Source: Treponema sp.
Lineage (GTDB): Bacteria > Spirochaetota > Spirochaetia > Treponematales > Breznakiellaceae
Direction of reading: 5' to 3'
NCBI GenBank assembly: GCA_031266875.1
Contig: JAISAE010000106.1
Location: forward strand, 1 to 39,000
DNA length: 39,000 nt
Made by a program: the position numbers and the translations under genes. The notes beneath the pieces are model-generated. The model was not told where the DNA came from. It ran no database searches and was given only the letters and a program-made list of their open reading frames with translations. Of the stretch, positions 8,520 through 15,373 are shown piece by piece (the first letter of the stretch is position 1; each line of letters starts with the position of its first letter).

Positions 8520-8630
8520 CTAAAACAGAGTGTCTCCAAAGCGCCGCTGTATTGCCTTGCAGCTTTCTGTGGAAAGCCTATTGTAACCGTAAAATGCGTA
8601 ACGCCCGATAGCGGTAACATTGCTGGATAT
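8520..8630 (-). pseudogene. Truncated BspA-like gene, last LRR and tail only
   Basis: The minus strand reads SNVTAIGRYAFYGYNRLSTE, then CKAIQRRFGDTLF and a stop: one LRR plus the conserved tail. The coding similarity stops abruptly at about 8631, where tandem array B begins. The region below the stop (8470-8520, AATTCGCGGACTCTTACG) also resembles the region below the first LRR gene (about 3400-3425). This is therefore a true 3' end of a third LRR locus. Confidence 0.8.
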
Positions 8631-8631
8631 G

Positions 8632-9183
8632 TTATGACGAGTCGTCATGCGGCCTTATGACGACTGGTCATACGGCTTTATGACGACTGGTCATACGAGC
8701 TTATGACGATCTGTAAAGCAGCTTTATGACGATCCGTAAAGCGGCTTTATGACGATCCGTCATAAAGGCTTATGACGATGTGTCATACGGCTTTATGACG
8801 ATCCGTAAAGCGGCTTTATGACGATCCGTCATACGGGCTTATGACGATGCGTCATGCAGGCTTATGACGATGTGTCATACGGGCTTATGACGAGTCGTCA
8901 TACGGGCTTATGACGAGTCGTCATACGGGCTTATGACGATCCGTCATACGGGCTTTATGACGATTCGTCATACGGGCTTATGACGACTGGTCATACGAGC
9001 TTATGACGATCCGTCATACAGGCTTATGACGATTCGTCATACGGGCTTATGACGATCCGTCATACGGCTTTATGACGACTGGTCATACGGGCTTATGACG
9101 ATCCGTAAAGCGGCTTTATGACGGATCGTCATGCGGGTTTATGACGATCCGTCATACGAGCTTATGATAATGCGTAAAGCGGT
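8632..9183. repeat. Tandem array B, about 24 palindromic units of 23 bp
   Basis: Units are built on TATGACGATCCGTCATA-type palindromes joined by short CGGGCT-like linkers. They repeat at 23-bp spacing for about 550 bp, with the last unit degenerate. The centre varies (AGTCG, ATTCG, ACTGG, ATCCG) while the arms ATGAC/GTCAT persist. A subclass ending CGTAAAG loses one arm. There is no coding potential and no unique spacer. The array fills the space between a truncated LRR gene and the DUF4469-like gene. Confidence 0.95.
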
Positions 9184-9261
9184 TAATAAAGAAGAAACCT
9201 CAGACAGCATGGACGTTTTGTTGTTCGTACATCCGCGCCATCTGAGATTCCTTTTTGTTAG

Positions 9262-10071
9262 TTAGGGGGTGGGAGCAGGCCCAGGTGGAATCGCGTCTGC
9301 GATAACCGTGAAGATGGTGCCAAAGTCCATGGTCCGGCTCGTTTTGAGTGGAGTGTTTGAGCCTGAATAATCAGTGATAACGCGAACCTTTACCTTTACG
9401 CCAGCTCCTATGCTGTCAGGCATCAGAGCCACTATCTTGTTCTTGGAGTTTTGCACAAACGGCTCTTCAACCTTCACCGGCGTCTCTGAGCCGTCGTCCT
9501 CGATAAGTATGAGAAACAAGCCGCAGGTCGCGGCGTCGCCAGTTACCTGTATCCGGTTTCCTGTGATGATGAAGTTATGTCGCACGGTCAGGTTTTCATT
9601 GATTGCGCCGCTTTTCACATCTAAAACCTCAGCTATGTAGGCGGTTTGTTCCTCAATGCCGGTAACCTCAACAGCTATCTCAGCGGCGTGGTCGCGCAGC
9701 GGCTTTAGAGACCGGTAGGTAAAGCGGATAGGGTGCTTCTCACGGTCATGCGCCTCATCCGCCTTGTTCCAGCTTCCAGCTATGTGCGGCTTAATCGAAA
9801 AATACTTCAGGTTAAGCTCCCAGCCATCGCAAAGCAGGAACACGCATTCACTGAAGAACTCGTTGACATTGTGCGTCGCGGTGTCCGCGTTACCCTCGAA
9901 ACTGCCGCGCTCTTTCATATTCCGGCAGATTTCGTCAATAGCCACAGTACGCTCACTCTCTGTAAGGGCTATGTATTTACCCGCTGTTTCACGCTCCCCT
10001 CGCAGATAGTTCGGCACGAGTTTTACACGAGTCTTATGTAGCAAGAACTTTCTTTCTTCAAAGCCAGCCAC
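9262..10071 (-). CDS. DUF4469-like protein with HU-like N-terminus
   Basis: The 269-residue protein has no signal peptide. Residues 1-120 are reminiscent of the HU-like DNA-binding module found in Bacteroidetes-type proteins (YIALTESERTVAIDEICRNM, NVNEFFSECVFLLCDGWELN, then FSIKPHI). Residues of about 160-250 look like an Ig-like DUF4469 domain (NLTVRHNFIITGNRIQVTGD, then GLFLILIEDD). The end is proline-rich (PPGPAPTP). The start is GTG at 10071, preceded by AAGGAG at good spacing. A BspA-type promoter with perfect TATAAT lies 74 nt upstream. It sits inside what looks like a dismantled LRR locus, next to the largest palindromic array. Function is unknown; DNA binding is inferred from the fold guess. 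Confidence 0.6.
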   Translation of the reverse strand: MAGFEERKFLLHKTRVKLVPNYLRGERETAGKYIALTESERTVAIDEICRNMKERGSFEGNADTATHNVNEFFSECVFLLCDGWELNLKYFSIKPHIAGSWNKADEAHDREKHPIRFTYRSLKPLRDHAAEIAVEVTGIEEQTAYIAEVLDVKSGAINENLTVRHNFIITGNRIQVTGDAATCGLFLILIEDDGSETPVKVEEPFVQNSKNKIVALMPDSIGAGVKVKVRVITDYSGSNTPLKTSRTMDFGTIFTVIADAIPPGPAPTP

Positions 10072-10085
10072 TACTTACTCCTTCT

Positions 10086-10108
10086 CCCGCACGTGTGTGC
10101 GGGTTTTT
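10086..10108 (+). terminator. Rho-independent-type terminator, plus strand
   Basis: CCCGCAC, GTGT, GTGCGGG and then TTTTT form a textbook terminator on the plus strand. No plus-strand gene precedes it. On the minus strand the same hairpin lies in the 5' leader of the DUF4469-like gene, about 8 nt before its AAGGAG. Confidence 0.75.
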
Positions 10109-10144
10109 GTTATGTTAAACACTCCATACGAAATGATTTTTCCC

Positions 10145-10173
10145 ATTATAGTAGTTGTTGGTGAAGGTGTCTA
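10145..10173 (-). promoter_or_regulatory. BspA-type promoter, copy 3, perfect -10
   Basis: TAGACA, a 17-bp spacer and TATAAT occur on the minus strand ahead of the DUF4469-like gene. The flanking sequence (CATACGAAA, TTTTTC, GTAGTT, TGTCTAT on the plus strand) matches the blocks upstream of both LRR genes. Confidence 0.75.
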
Positions 10174-10308
10174 TGCTTGATTGACTAGCTAACGCACATT
10201 TAACGTGCCGTATGTCAGAGATACACATACTGGTGTCAGAGACGCAAGGCATCCCGCGCTCACGCGGCAGATACATCAATACCACTTCCTAAAACTTTAT
10301 ACTGAACT

Positions 10309-11655
10309 TCATTCCGGCATATTAAGCTGTCGCAGTACATGAATAGCAAAGGGAATAGAAAAGAAGAATGATACGATAGTTGCCACAGGCTGACTCAACT
10401 GTATGCCCAGAAGCCCCCAGAGCGGCGTGAAGACCAGCAAAGCGGGGAACAGGAACAGTCCTTGCCGCGCCAGCGCCAGTATGCTGGCATAGAGCGATTT
10501 ACCCATAGTCTGCATCATCATGTTACAGAGGATAACCCAGCCAGTGAACGGCAGGGCGATGCACTGTAGGCGGAGCGACAAGGCGCCAATGGCAAGCACT
10601 GCTGGATCGTCCTTGCGGAAGATGGCGATGATCTGTGGCGCAAACACGGCAAGCAGCGCACTTACTATCAGCAGAATGACGGATACCAGCCGGGCGCAGA
10701 ACCAGAAGGCTTTTTTCACACGGTCGTAACGTCCAGCGCCGTAGTTAAAGCCGCAGACCGGCTGGAAACCCTGACCAAAGCCCATCATGCTGGAGTTGGC
10801 GAACATGCAGACGCGGTTCACGATAGAGATAGCAGCAATGGCCGCGTCCCCATAGGCAGCGGCAAAGTGGTTGATGAGTATGGTCATAACGCTGGCAAGG
10901 CCTTGCCGTAAAAGCGATGGGAATCCGCCCCGGAACATCTCATAATAGCGGGAAAGGCTTGGTGCGAAGTTTCGTGGGTTTATGGCAATGTTTCCCTTAC
11001 GCGAACAGCCCACCAGCAGCACTATGCAGCCTACCGCCTGACTGATCATTGTGGCGGCGGACGCGCCTCTGACACCCAAGCCTAGCGCAAAGATGAAGAT
11101 GGGGTCGAGAATCATATTGAGGACAGCGCCGGAAAGCATACCGATCATGCCGTAGAACGAACTGCCCTGAAAACGGAGCTGGTTATTGAGTACCAATGAG
11201 CCGGCCATCCATGGTGCTCCAATGAGAATGAAGCGCATATACTCTTGCGCATAAGGCAATATTGTTGGCGTCGCGCCAAGTGCCAGAGCAAGCGGTGCGG
11301 AGAAGAGCAGTCCCAGAATGGAAAAGACTTCGCCTAGAATCAGCGCCGAGAAGAAGCCGGTTGCCGCCATCTTCGATGCCATCTCAATATGCCGCGCCCC
11401 AAGCTCGCGGGCGATGTAGTTCCCTGACCCTTGCCCAAAGAGAAAGCCCAGTGCCTGAATGATCGCCATGAGCGGAAAAACCACTCCCACCGCAGCCACA
11501 ACGCTTGTGCCTAGCGAACTGACGAAGAACGTATCCGCCATGTTATATAAGGAAGAAATCAGCATAATCATAATGGATGGCCCAGCCAGCCGGTACACAA
11601 GCTGTTCTACCGGCGTTTCCGTCATAACCGTAAACTTGTCGCGTGTATCCTTCAT
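10309..11655 (-). CDS. MATE-family multidrug/Na+ efflux transporter
   Basis: The 448-residue hydrophobic protein has about 12 membrane helices in two similar halves. The first half shows the MATE hallmarks PVEQLVYRLAGPSIMIMLIS, YNMADTFFVSSLG and GQGSGNYIARELGA. The second half has a matching FPSLLRQGLASV and GFGQGFQPVCGFNYGAGRYD. Family members export drugs or organic cations in exchange for Na+ or H+ across the inner membrane. The substrate cannot be told from sequence. The ATG at 11655 (MKDTRDKF) gives the usual length; a longer frame to 11727 would overlap the divergent lysA start and is unlikely. The gene is divergent from lysA with a 61-bp gap. Confidence 0.92.
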   Translation of the reverse strand: MKDTRDKFTVMTETPVEQLVYRLAGPSIMIMLISSLYNMADTFFVSSLGTSVVAAVGVVFPLMAIIQALGFLFGQGSGNYIARELGARHIEMASKMAATGFFSALILGEVFSILGLLFSAPLALALGATPTILPYAQEYMRFILIGAPWMAGSLVLNNQLRFQGSSFYGMIGMLSGAVLNMILDPIFIFALGLGVRGASAATMISQAVGCIVLLVGCSRKGNIAINPRNFAPSLSRYYEMFRGGFPSLLRQGLASVMTILINHFAAAYGDAAIAAISIVNRVCMFANSSMMGFGQGFQPVCGFNYGAGRYDRVKKAFWFCARLVSVILLIVSALLAVFAPQIIAIFRKDDPAVLAIGALSLRLQCIALPFTGWVILCNMMMQTMGKSLYASILALARQGLFLFPALLVFTPLWGLLGIQLSQPVATIVSFFFSIPFAIHVLRQLNMPE

Positions 11656-11681
11656 GCCAACCAGTATATCAACTACTGAAC

Positions 11682-11711
11682 TTGTTGTCGCGCAACTTGC
11701 AATGGTATAGT
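11682..11711 (+). promoter_or_regulatory. Putative lysA promoter, leaderless type
   Basis: TTGTTG, an 18-bp spacer and TATAGT are seen. The -10 box ends 5 nt before the lysA ATG at 11717, and no Shine-Dalgarno is present, so the transcript probably starts at or next to the ATG. Confidence 0.45.
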
Positions 11712-11716
11712 AGGGC

Positions 11717-12985
11717 ATGAGTATCAAACAGTTTCCTTTAAGTAAGGCGCGGTTAATGGAGCTTGTTAGCTCTTATCCAACGCCGTTCTATCTCTACGAC
11801 GAAGCGGCAATACGCGATAACGCTCGCCGTATCATGCGGGCATTCTCGGTGTTTCCAGCGTATCAACAACACTTCGCGGTGAAAGCCCTGCCTAACCCGT
11901 TTATCCTGAAGATTCTAGCTGACGAGGGCTTTGGCGCGGATTGCTCCAGCCTTCCAGAACTGCTTCTGGCAGACCTTGCCGGCATCAAAGGCGAGGCGAT
12001 GATGTTTACGTCAAACGAGACTCCCGCGCATGAGTACCAAAAGGCACGGGAACTAGGCGCGGTCATTAACCTCGATGACATCAGCCACATTGAGTTCCTT
12101 GAGCAAAACGTGGGCCTGCCTAAGCTGCTTTCCTGCCGCTATAACCCAGGACCGCTCAAGAGCGGCAATGCCATTATTGGTAAGCCGGAGGAGGCAAAGT
12201 ACGGCTTCACTGGTAAGCAAATAATAGAAGGATTTAAGCAGCTCAAGGCAAAGGGCGTTCAGCGTTTTGCGTTACATACAATGGTTGCGTCGAATGAACT
12301 CAACCTTGATTACCATATTGAAACAGCACGTATCCTCTTTACGCTTGCGGTTGAGATACGGGATAAGACCGGCGTGCGCCTTGAGTTCGTGAACTTGGGC
12401 GGCGGCGTGGGTATTCCTTACCGGCCTGAAGACGAGGCGCTTGATTACGAGGCGCTTGCTGCTGGCATCAAAAAGGTCTACGACCAAATCATCGTGCCTG
12501 CGGGCCTTGACCCTCTGGGCATCCACACTGAATGGGGGCGCGTGGTAACCGGGCCTTATGGCTGGCTGGTAACAACGGCGATTCACCGGAAAAACATCTA
12601 TCGAGAATACATCGGCCTTGATTCCTGCATGGCTGACCTCATGCGCCCTGCCCTCTATGGCGCGTATCACCACATCAGCGTCTTAGGCAAGGAAAACGCG
12701 CCGGCCACGGAAATATACGACGTGGTTGGTAGTCTTTGTGAAAACAACGACAAGTTCGCCATACAGCGCCGATTGCCTTCAATCGCTATTGGCGACTTTG
12801 TGCTTATTCACGACGCGGGTGCGCATGGCAGAGCGATGGGCTTTAACTATAACGGCAAGCTCCGCTGCGGCGAACTGCTCCTGCGGAGCAACGCTTCTAT
12901 CATACCCATCCGGCGGAGCGAAACCGTAGAGGATTACTTTGCCACACTAGACCTAGCCGCGTTGGAACGTTTTGCCCCACGCTAG
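11717..12985 (+). CDS. lysA: Diaminopimelate decarboxylase family enzyme
   Basis: The 422-residue protein is a fold-type III PLP decarboxylase. The PLP lysine lies in FAVKALPNPFILKIL (about residues 53-67). The phosphate-binding glycine loop is NLGGGVGIPY, followed by HTEWGR (EPGR in classical LysA). Further conserved blocks are MRPALYGAYHHI and GSLCENNDKF, which carry the active-site Cys and Asp of the other subunit. It converts meso-diaminopimelate to lysine and CO2 in the cytoplasm. The CENNDKF and MRPALYGAYHH wording matches the clostridial/spirochaete clade of this enzyme rather than E. coli LysA. Ornithine/arginine decarboxylases of the same fold are the main alternative. It stands alone, divergent from a MATE exporter and followed by array C. 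Confidence 0.85.
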   Translation: MSIKQFPLSKARLMELVSSYPTPFYLYDEAAIRDNARRIMRAFSVFPAYQQHFAVKALPNPFILKILADEGFGADCSSLPELLLADLAGIKGEAMMFTSNETPAHEYQKARELGAVINLDDISHIEFLEQNVGLPKLLSCRYNPGPLKSGNAIIGKPEEAKYGFTGKQIIEGFKQLKAKGVQRFALHTMVASNELNLDYHIETARILFTLAVEIRDKTGVRLEFVNLGGGVGIPYRPEDEALDYEALAAGIKKVYDQIIVPAGLDPLGIHTEWGRVVTGPYGWLVTTAIHRKNIYREYIGLDSCMADLMRPALYGAYHHISVLGKENAPATEIYDVVGSLCENNDKFAIQRRLPSIAIGDFVLIHDAGAHGRAMGFNYNGKLRCGELLLRSNASIIPIRRSETVEDYFATLDLAALERFAPR

Positions 12986-12997
12986 CCCTGTAGCCCG

Positions 12998-13207
12998 CAT
13001 AGGAGCTTCATGCGCTCACGCATACTAGCCTCATGCGCTCACGCATACTAGCTCCATGCGTGGACGCATATTAGTTCTATGCGCTTACACATACTAGTTC
13101 CATGCATGGACGCATAGAAGCCTCATGCGCTCACACATACTAGCTAGATGCGTGGACGCATACTAGCTCCATGCGCTCACACATACTACTTCCATACGCT
13201 TACAATG
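12998..13207. repeat. Tandem array C, nine 23-bp palindromic units
   Basis: Palindrome starts fall at 13010, 13033, 13056, 13079, 13102, 13125, 13148, 13171 and 13194, exactly 23 bp apart. Centres alternate between ATGCGCTCACGCAT and ATGCGTGGACGCAT, with variants such as ATGCGCTCACACAT. Linkers carry ACTAGCTCC-like sequence. The same family recurs in arrays D, F and G/H. Confidence 0.95.
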
Positions 13208-13374
13208 TGTCTGACACTGCGGTATCGAAAACACCACTGCCAATGGCGATGATTAGGACTATGCGGTCTATGGTTACTACGGTGAAAGCGAAAGTAGGAA
13301 GAGTAACAGCGCGGCTGGAGAGGGTGTTATCTTAGACAGCGAAACAAGCGGTTCACCGAGGGGCTGAGAGTAAG

Positions 13375-13435
13375 GCTCAAGAACCGCAATACGGCTCTTG
13401 AGCTATGGAGTGTTGTGCGAGCTTCGCAACACTCC
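13375..13435. terminator. Twin hairpins between converging genes
   Basis: The first stem is 13375-13386 with 13392-13403 (GCTCAAGAACCG/CGGCTCTTGAGC, one G-T pair). The second is 13407-13415 with 13427-13435 (GGAGTGTTG/CAACACTCC). They lie between the ends of lysA and the leftward membrane gene. Neither has a strong T-tract. The remaining sequence 13208-13374 shows no gene that I can recognise. Confidence 0.5.
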
Positions 13436-13476
13436 ACCTTAACGGCAATACAGCGAGTTCTGGTTCAAAGAAGGTT

Positions 13477-13782
13477 TCAGTTCTTGCGCTGTCGTCGCCG
13501 AGTGAAAAGCGGGTCAAAATGTTTATCCACGTCGATTCGCTTGGTAACTTTTTTCAGGATAAAGCGGTACAGGAAAAAAGATAGGACTATGGAGCCAATG
13601 AAGATAAGCGGAAGGCCCCAGCCAATGACTGGGTTCGGGTTTTCAGGGTCAGGGTTGGGAATCAGAGGAACCACAACCCTGCCGTATACTACCAAAAGCA
13701 CCACAAAGGTTATTATGGTGATCAGCACATTAAACGCGGTTGCGCCCAGCATAAAAAGAAGTGTGTTTGTTTTTTTACTCAT
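13477..13782 (-). CDS. Small two-helix membrane protein, unknown function
   Basis: The 101-residue protein has two clear hydrophobic segments, about residues 8-36 (LLFMLGATAFNVLITIITFV) and 51-73 (GWGLPLIFIGSIVLSFFLYR). They are separated by a proline-rich loop PLIPNPDPENPNP. A positively charged tail ends FTRRRQRKN, probably cytoplasmic. The ATG at 13782 overlaps the stop of a 37-codon mini-frame (ATGA), and GGGTGGG lies upstream. It is the last gene of the lspA block. I recognise no family motif. Confidence 0.6.
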   Translation of the reverse strand: MSKKTNTLLFMLGATAFNVLITIITFVVLLVVYGRVVVPLIPNPDPENPNPVIGWGLPLIFIGSIVLSFFLYRFILKKVTKRIDVDKHFDPLFTRRRQRKN

Positions 13783-13892
13783 ATTACCCACCCACACAGA
13801 GCCGTAAAGCCCCTGCCTTTAGGCATGGGAATATAAGACGCAGAAATCCACAGGGATTTTTTATTTAAGACTCGTTTCTTAGAATAATTCAT
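13779..13892 (-). CDS. 37-codon mini-ORF within an IS-like relic
   Basis: The frame begins MNYSKKRVLNKKSLWISASY and ends PMPKGRGFTALCGWVI. It has one of the best Shine-Dalgarno sequences in the window (AAGGAGGT, 5 nt before ATG). It stops on the ATG of the membrane-protein gene (ATGA), so its translation could feed ribosomes into that gene. The PMPKGRGFTAL part is simply the translated IS-end-like hairpin. It is probably not a functional protein in itself. Confidence 0.35.
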   Translation of the reverse strand: MNYSKKRVLNKKSLWISASYIPMPKGRGFTALCGWVI

Positions 13893-13978
13893 ATTATACC
13901 TCCTTATTAATACCGTGGGATACACGGAAATCAACCGCAATGGACAGTGATTCCCCATCTTTAGGCGTGGGGACTTGT
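13800..13978 (-). mobile_element. IS200/IS605-like end relic (MITE-like)
   Basis: Two foldback ends typical in style of IS200/IS605 elements flank this stretch. One is GCCCCTGCCTTTAGGCATGGG (13809-13829), reading CCC, TGCC, TTTA, GGCA, GGG. The other is CCCC at 13953-13956 with GGGG at 13969-13972 around CTTTAGGCG. No tnpA or tnpB remains between them. It sits between the lspA stop and the next gene. The 14-mer AAGCCCCTGCCTTT also occurs just upstream of trpR (469-482). Confidence 0.45.
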
Positions 13979-13981
13979 CAA

Positions 13982-14569
13982 TCATACTACCACCTCGTTT
14001 GGAACAGAGCGTTTAGGGCTGAGCAGAATTGAAATCAGCAACATGATACAGCAGACAACCACACTGGCGTCCGCGATGTTAAAGGTAGGCCAGCGCTGAA
14101 ATCCCAGGATACCGTAAAACTTCACGCTGATGAAATCAACCACGCCGTCCGGCCTGAATATGCGGTCGATGATGTTGCCCGCGCCGCCGCCTATGATGCC
14201 GGTAAAGGCCCAACGCTGAAGCGTGGTAAACTCGCTGGACTTGAAATAGTAGCAGACCAGAAGCCCCAGTACGATGATGGGAAATACGATAAACAGCACA
14301 GGCCGCACAGTATCCGGCAGGTTTTCCCCTATGCTGAATGCTACGGCCTTGTTTCGCACATGAATGATCCATAGGATCTCATTACCAAACACATCAGTTA
14401 TAAAATGGTTCTGGGGCCACTTGTTCGCTATAAAGCTTTTTACCCCCTGATCCGCGATGATCACAGCCGCTGTCAGCAAAAAGGGCAGCCGTTTCGCCGC
14501 GCCTACCGCACGATTGCCGGTCTGGTCTGGCAAGTCGCCTTTTGGTGAAGCAGTCTTTATCTCATTCAT
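13982..14569 (-). CDS. lspA: Lipoprotein signal peptidase (signal peptidase II)
   Basis: The 195-residue inner-membrane aspartyl protease removes signal peptides from prolipoproteins at the lipid-modified Cys. Four membrane segments are visible. The conserved blocks are DQGVKSFI (first helix), VRNKAVAFSIG (N..GaaFs motif), GGGAGNIIDRIFRPDGVVDF (first catalytic Asp) and FNIADASV (second catalytic Asp). The N-terminus is extended by about 20 polar residues before the first helix. The ATG at 14569 has AGGAGG 5 nt upstream and is preferred to GTG at 14575. Several substrates are encoded in this window (LPP20, COG3014, deacetylase and LRR lipoproteins). Confidence 0.95.
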   Translation of the reverse strand: MNEIKTASPKGDLPDQTGNRAVGAAKRLPFLLTAAVIIADQGVKSFIANKWPQNHFITDVFGNEILWIIHVRNKAVAFSIGENLPDTVRPVLFIVFPIIVLGLLVCYYFKSSEFTTLQRWAFTGIIGGGAGNIIDRIFRPDGVVDFISVKFYGILGFQRWPTFNIADASVVVCCIMLLISILLSPKRSVPNEVVV

Positions 14570-14611
14570 TATCACCTCCTGTTGGACTTATGCTGGACTA
14601 GTATACACCAA

Positions 14612-15373
14612 TCACAGCCCTGTGGGAACATCTATAAACTCGACATGTAGCCCGCTAAGCGCCGCGGCGCGTTCCATGACAGCACGGACGCCCCAGACTT
14701 CAGTAGCGTAATGGCCGCCGGCAATCATGTTTAGATGACCCTCAAGCGCGTCATTGTAGACCGAATGGGAAGTCTCGCCGGTAACGTAGAGGTCGATTCC
14801 TTCCTCAAGCGCGTCTCGCGCCTGTTCCGCTGCGCCGCCAGAAACCACCGCGCAGGTCTCGCTCTTTTCCTTGCCAAAGGCATACACGCCAAGCGGCGGC
14901 TTGCCCATAAACGCAATACGCTTAACCGCCTCGTCAATGCTTAATGGGTGTAGCAGCCTGCCCTTATAGCCAATCTTACGGCCATGATACACACCAAACG
15001 GCTCTGGTTCGGCAATGCCTAGGAGTCTTGCCAGAACCGCGTTGTTACCTACTTGGGGATGCTGATCCAGAGGCAGATGGACTGCGTAGAGGGCGAGGTT
15101 CTTATCCATCAGCGCCTTGAGCCGGCTGCGGAGGTTACCCGCGATTCGCAACGGCGTTCCCCAGAAAAGGCCGTGGTGAACAAAAAGCAGACCGGCTCCG
15201 GCAGAGGCGGCGCGGATGATTGTTTCAAGGCTGGCGTCAACGGCAAAGGCCAGCTTGTCTATCTGAGCGCCGTCATTATCCACCTGCAAGCCATTTAGTG
15301 AAGGGTCTATGCCGCTAAAATCTTCTATACAAAGGAAGCTTCTGAAGAAGCTATCTAAGGTTGCGCTATTCAT
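14612..15373 (-). CDS. Nif3/YbgI-family dinuclear metal protein
   Basis: The 253-residue protein has the family signatures DPSLNGLQVD near the N-terminus, the metal-binding LLFVHHGLFWG at about residues 60-70, LPLDQHPQVGNN, and near the C-terminus TGETSHSVYNDALE and GGHYATEVWGV. These supply the His/Glu/Asp ligands. Members form hexamer rings with two metals. They are annotated as GTP cyclohydrolase I type 2-like or NIF3, but their cellular role is unsettled. The ATG overlaps the stop of the upstream hydrolase gene (ATGA), showing translational coupling. The length is that of the short form, without the inserted PII-like domain. Confidence 0.9.
   Translation of the reverse strand: MNSATLDSFFRSFLCIEDFSGIDPSLNGLQVDNDGAQIDKLAFAVDASLETIIRAASAGAGLLFVHHGLFWGTPLRIAGNLRSRLKALMDKNLALYAVHLPLDQHPQVGNNAVLARLLGIAEPEPFGVYHGRKIGYKGRLLHPLSIDEAVKRIAFMGKPPLGVYAFGKEKSETCAVVSGGAAEQARDALEEGIDLYVTGETSHSVYNDALEGHLNMIAGGHYATEVWGVRAVMERAAALSGLHVEFIDVPTGL

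Noticed and set aside
8632-9183. CRISPR array
   Set aside because: The whole unit is 23 bp with no unique spacers of 30 bp or so, and there are no cas genes in the window.
12541-12560. LysA lacking the EPGR motif as a sign of lost activity
   Set aside because: The variant HTEWGR with CENNDKF and MRPALYGAYHH is normal for this clade as I know it, so it is not evidence of inactivity.
13208-13374. Short plus-strand coding fragment YGYYGESESRKSNSAAGE
   Set aside because: It has no start, no family resemblance and a short length; probably chance.
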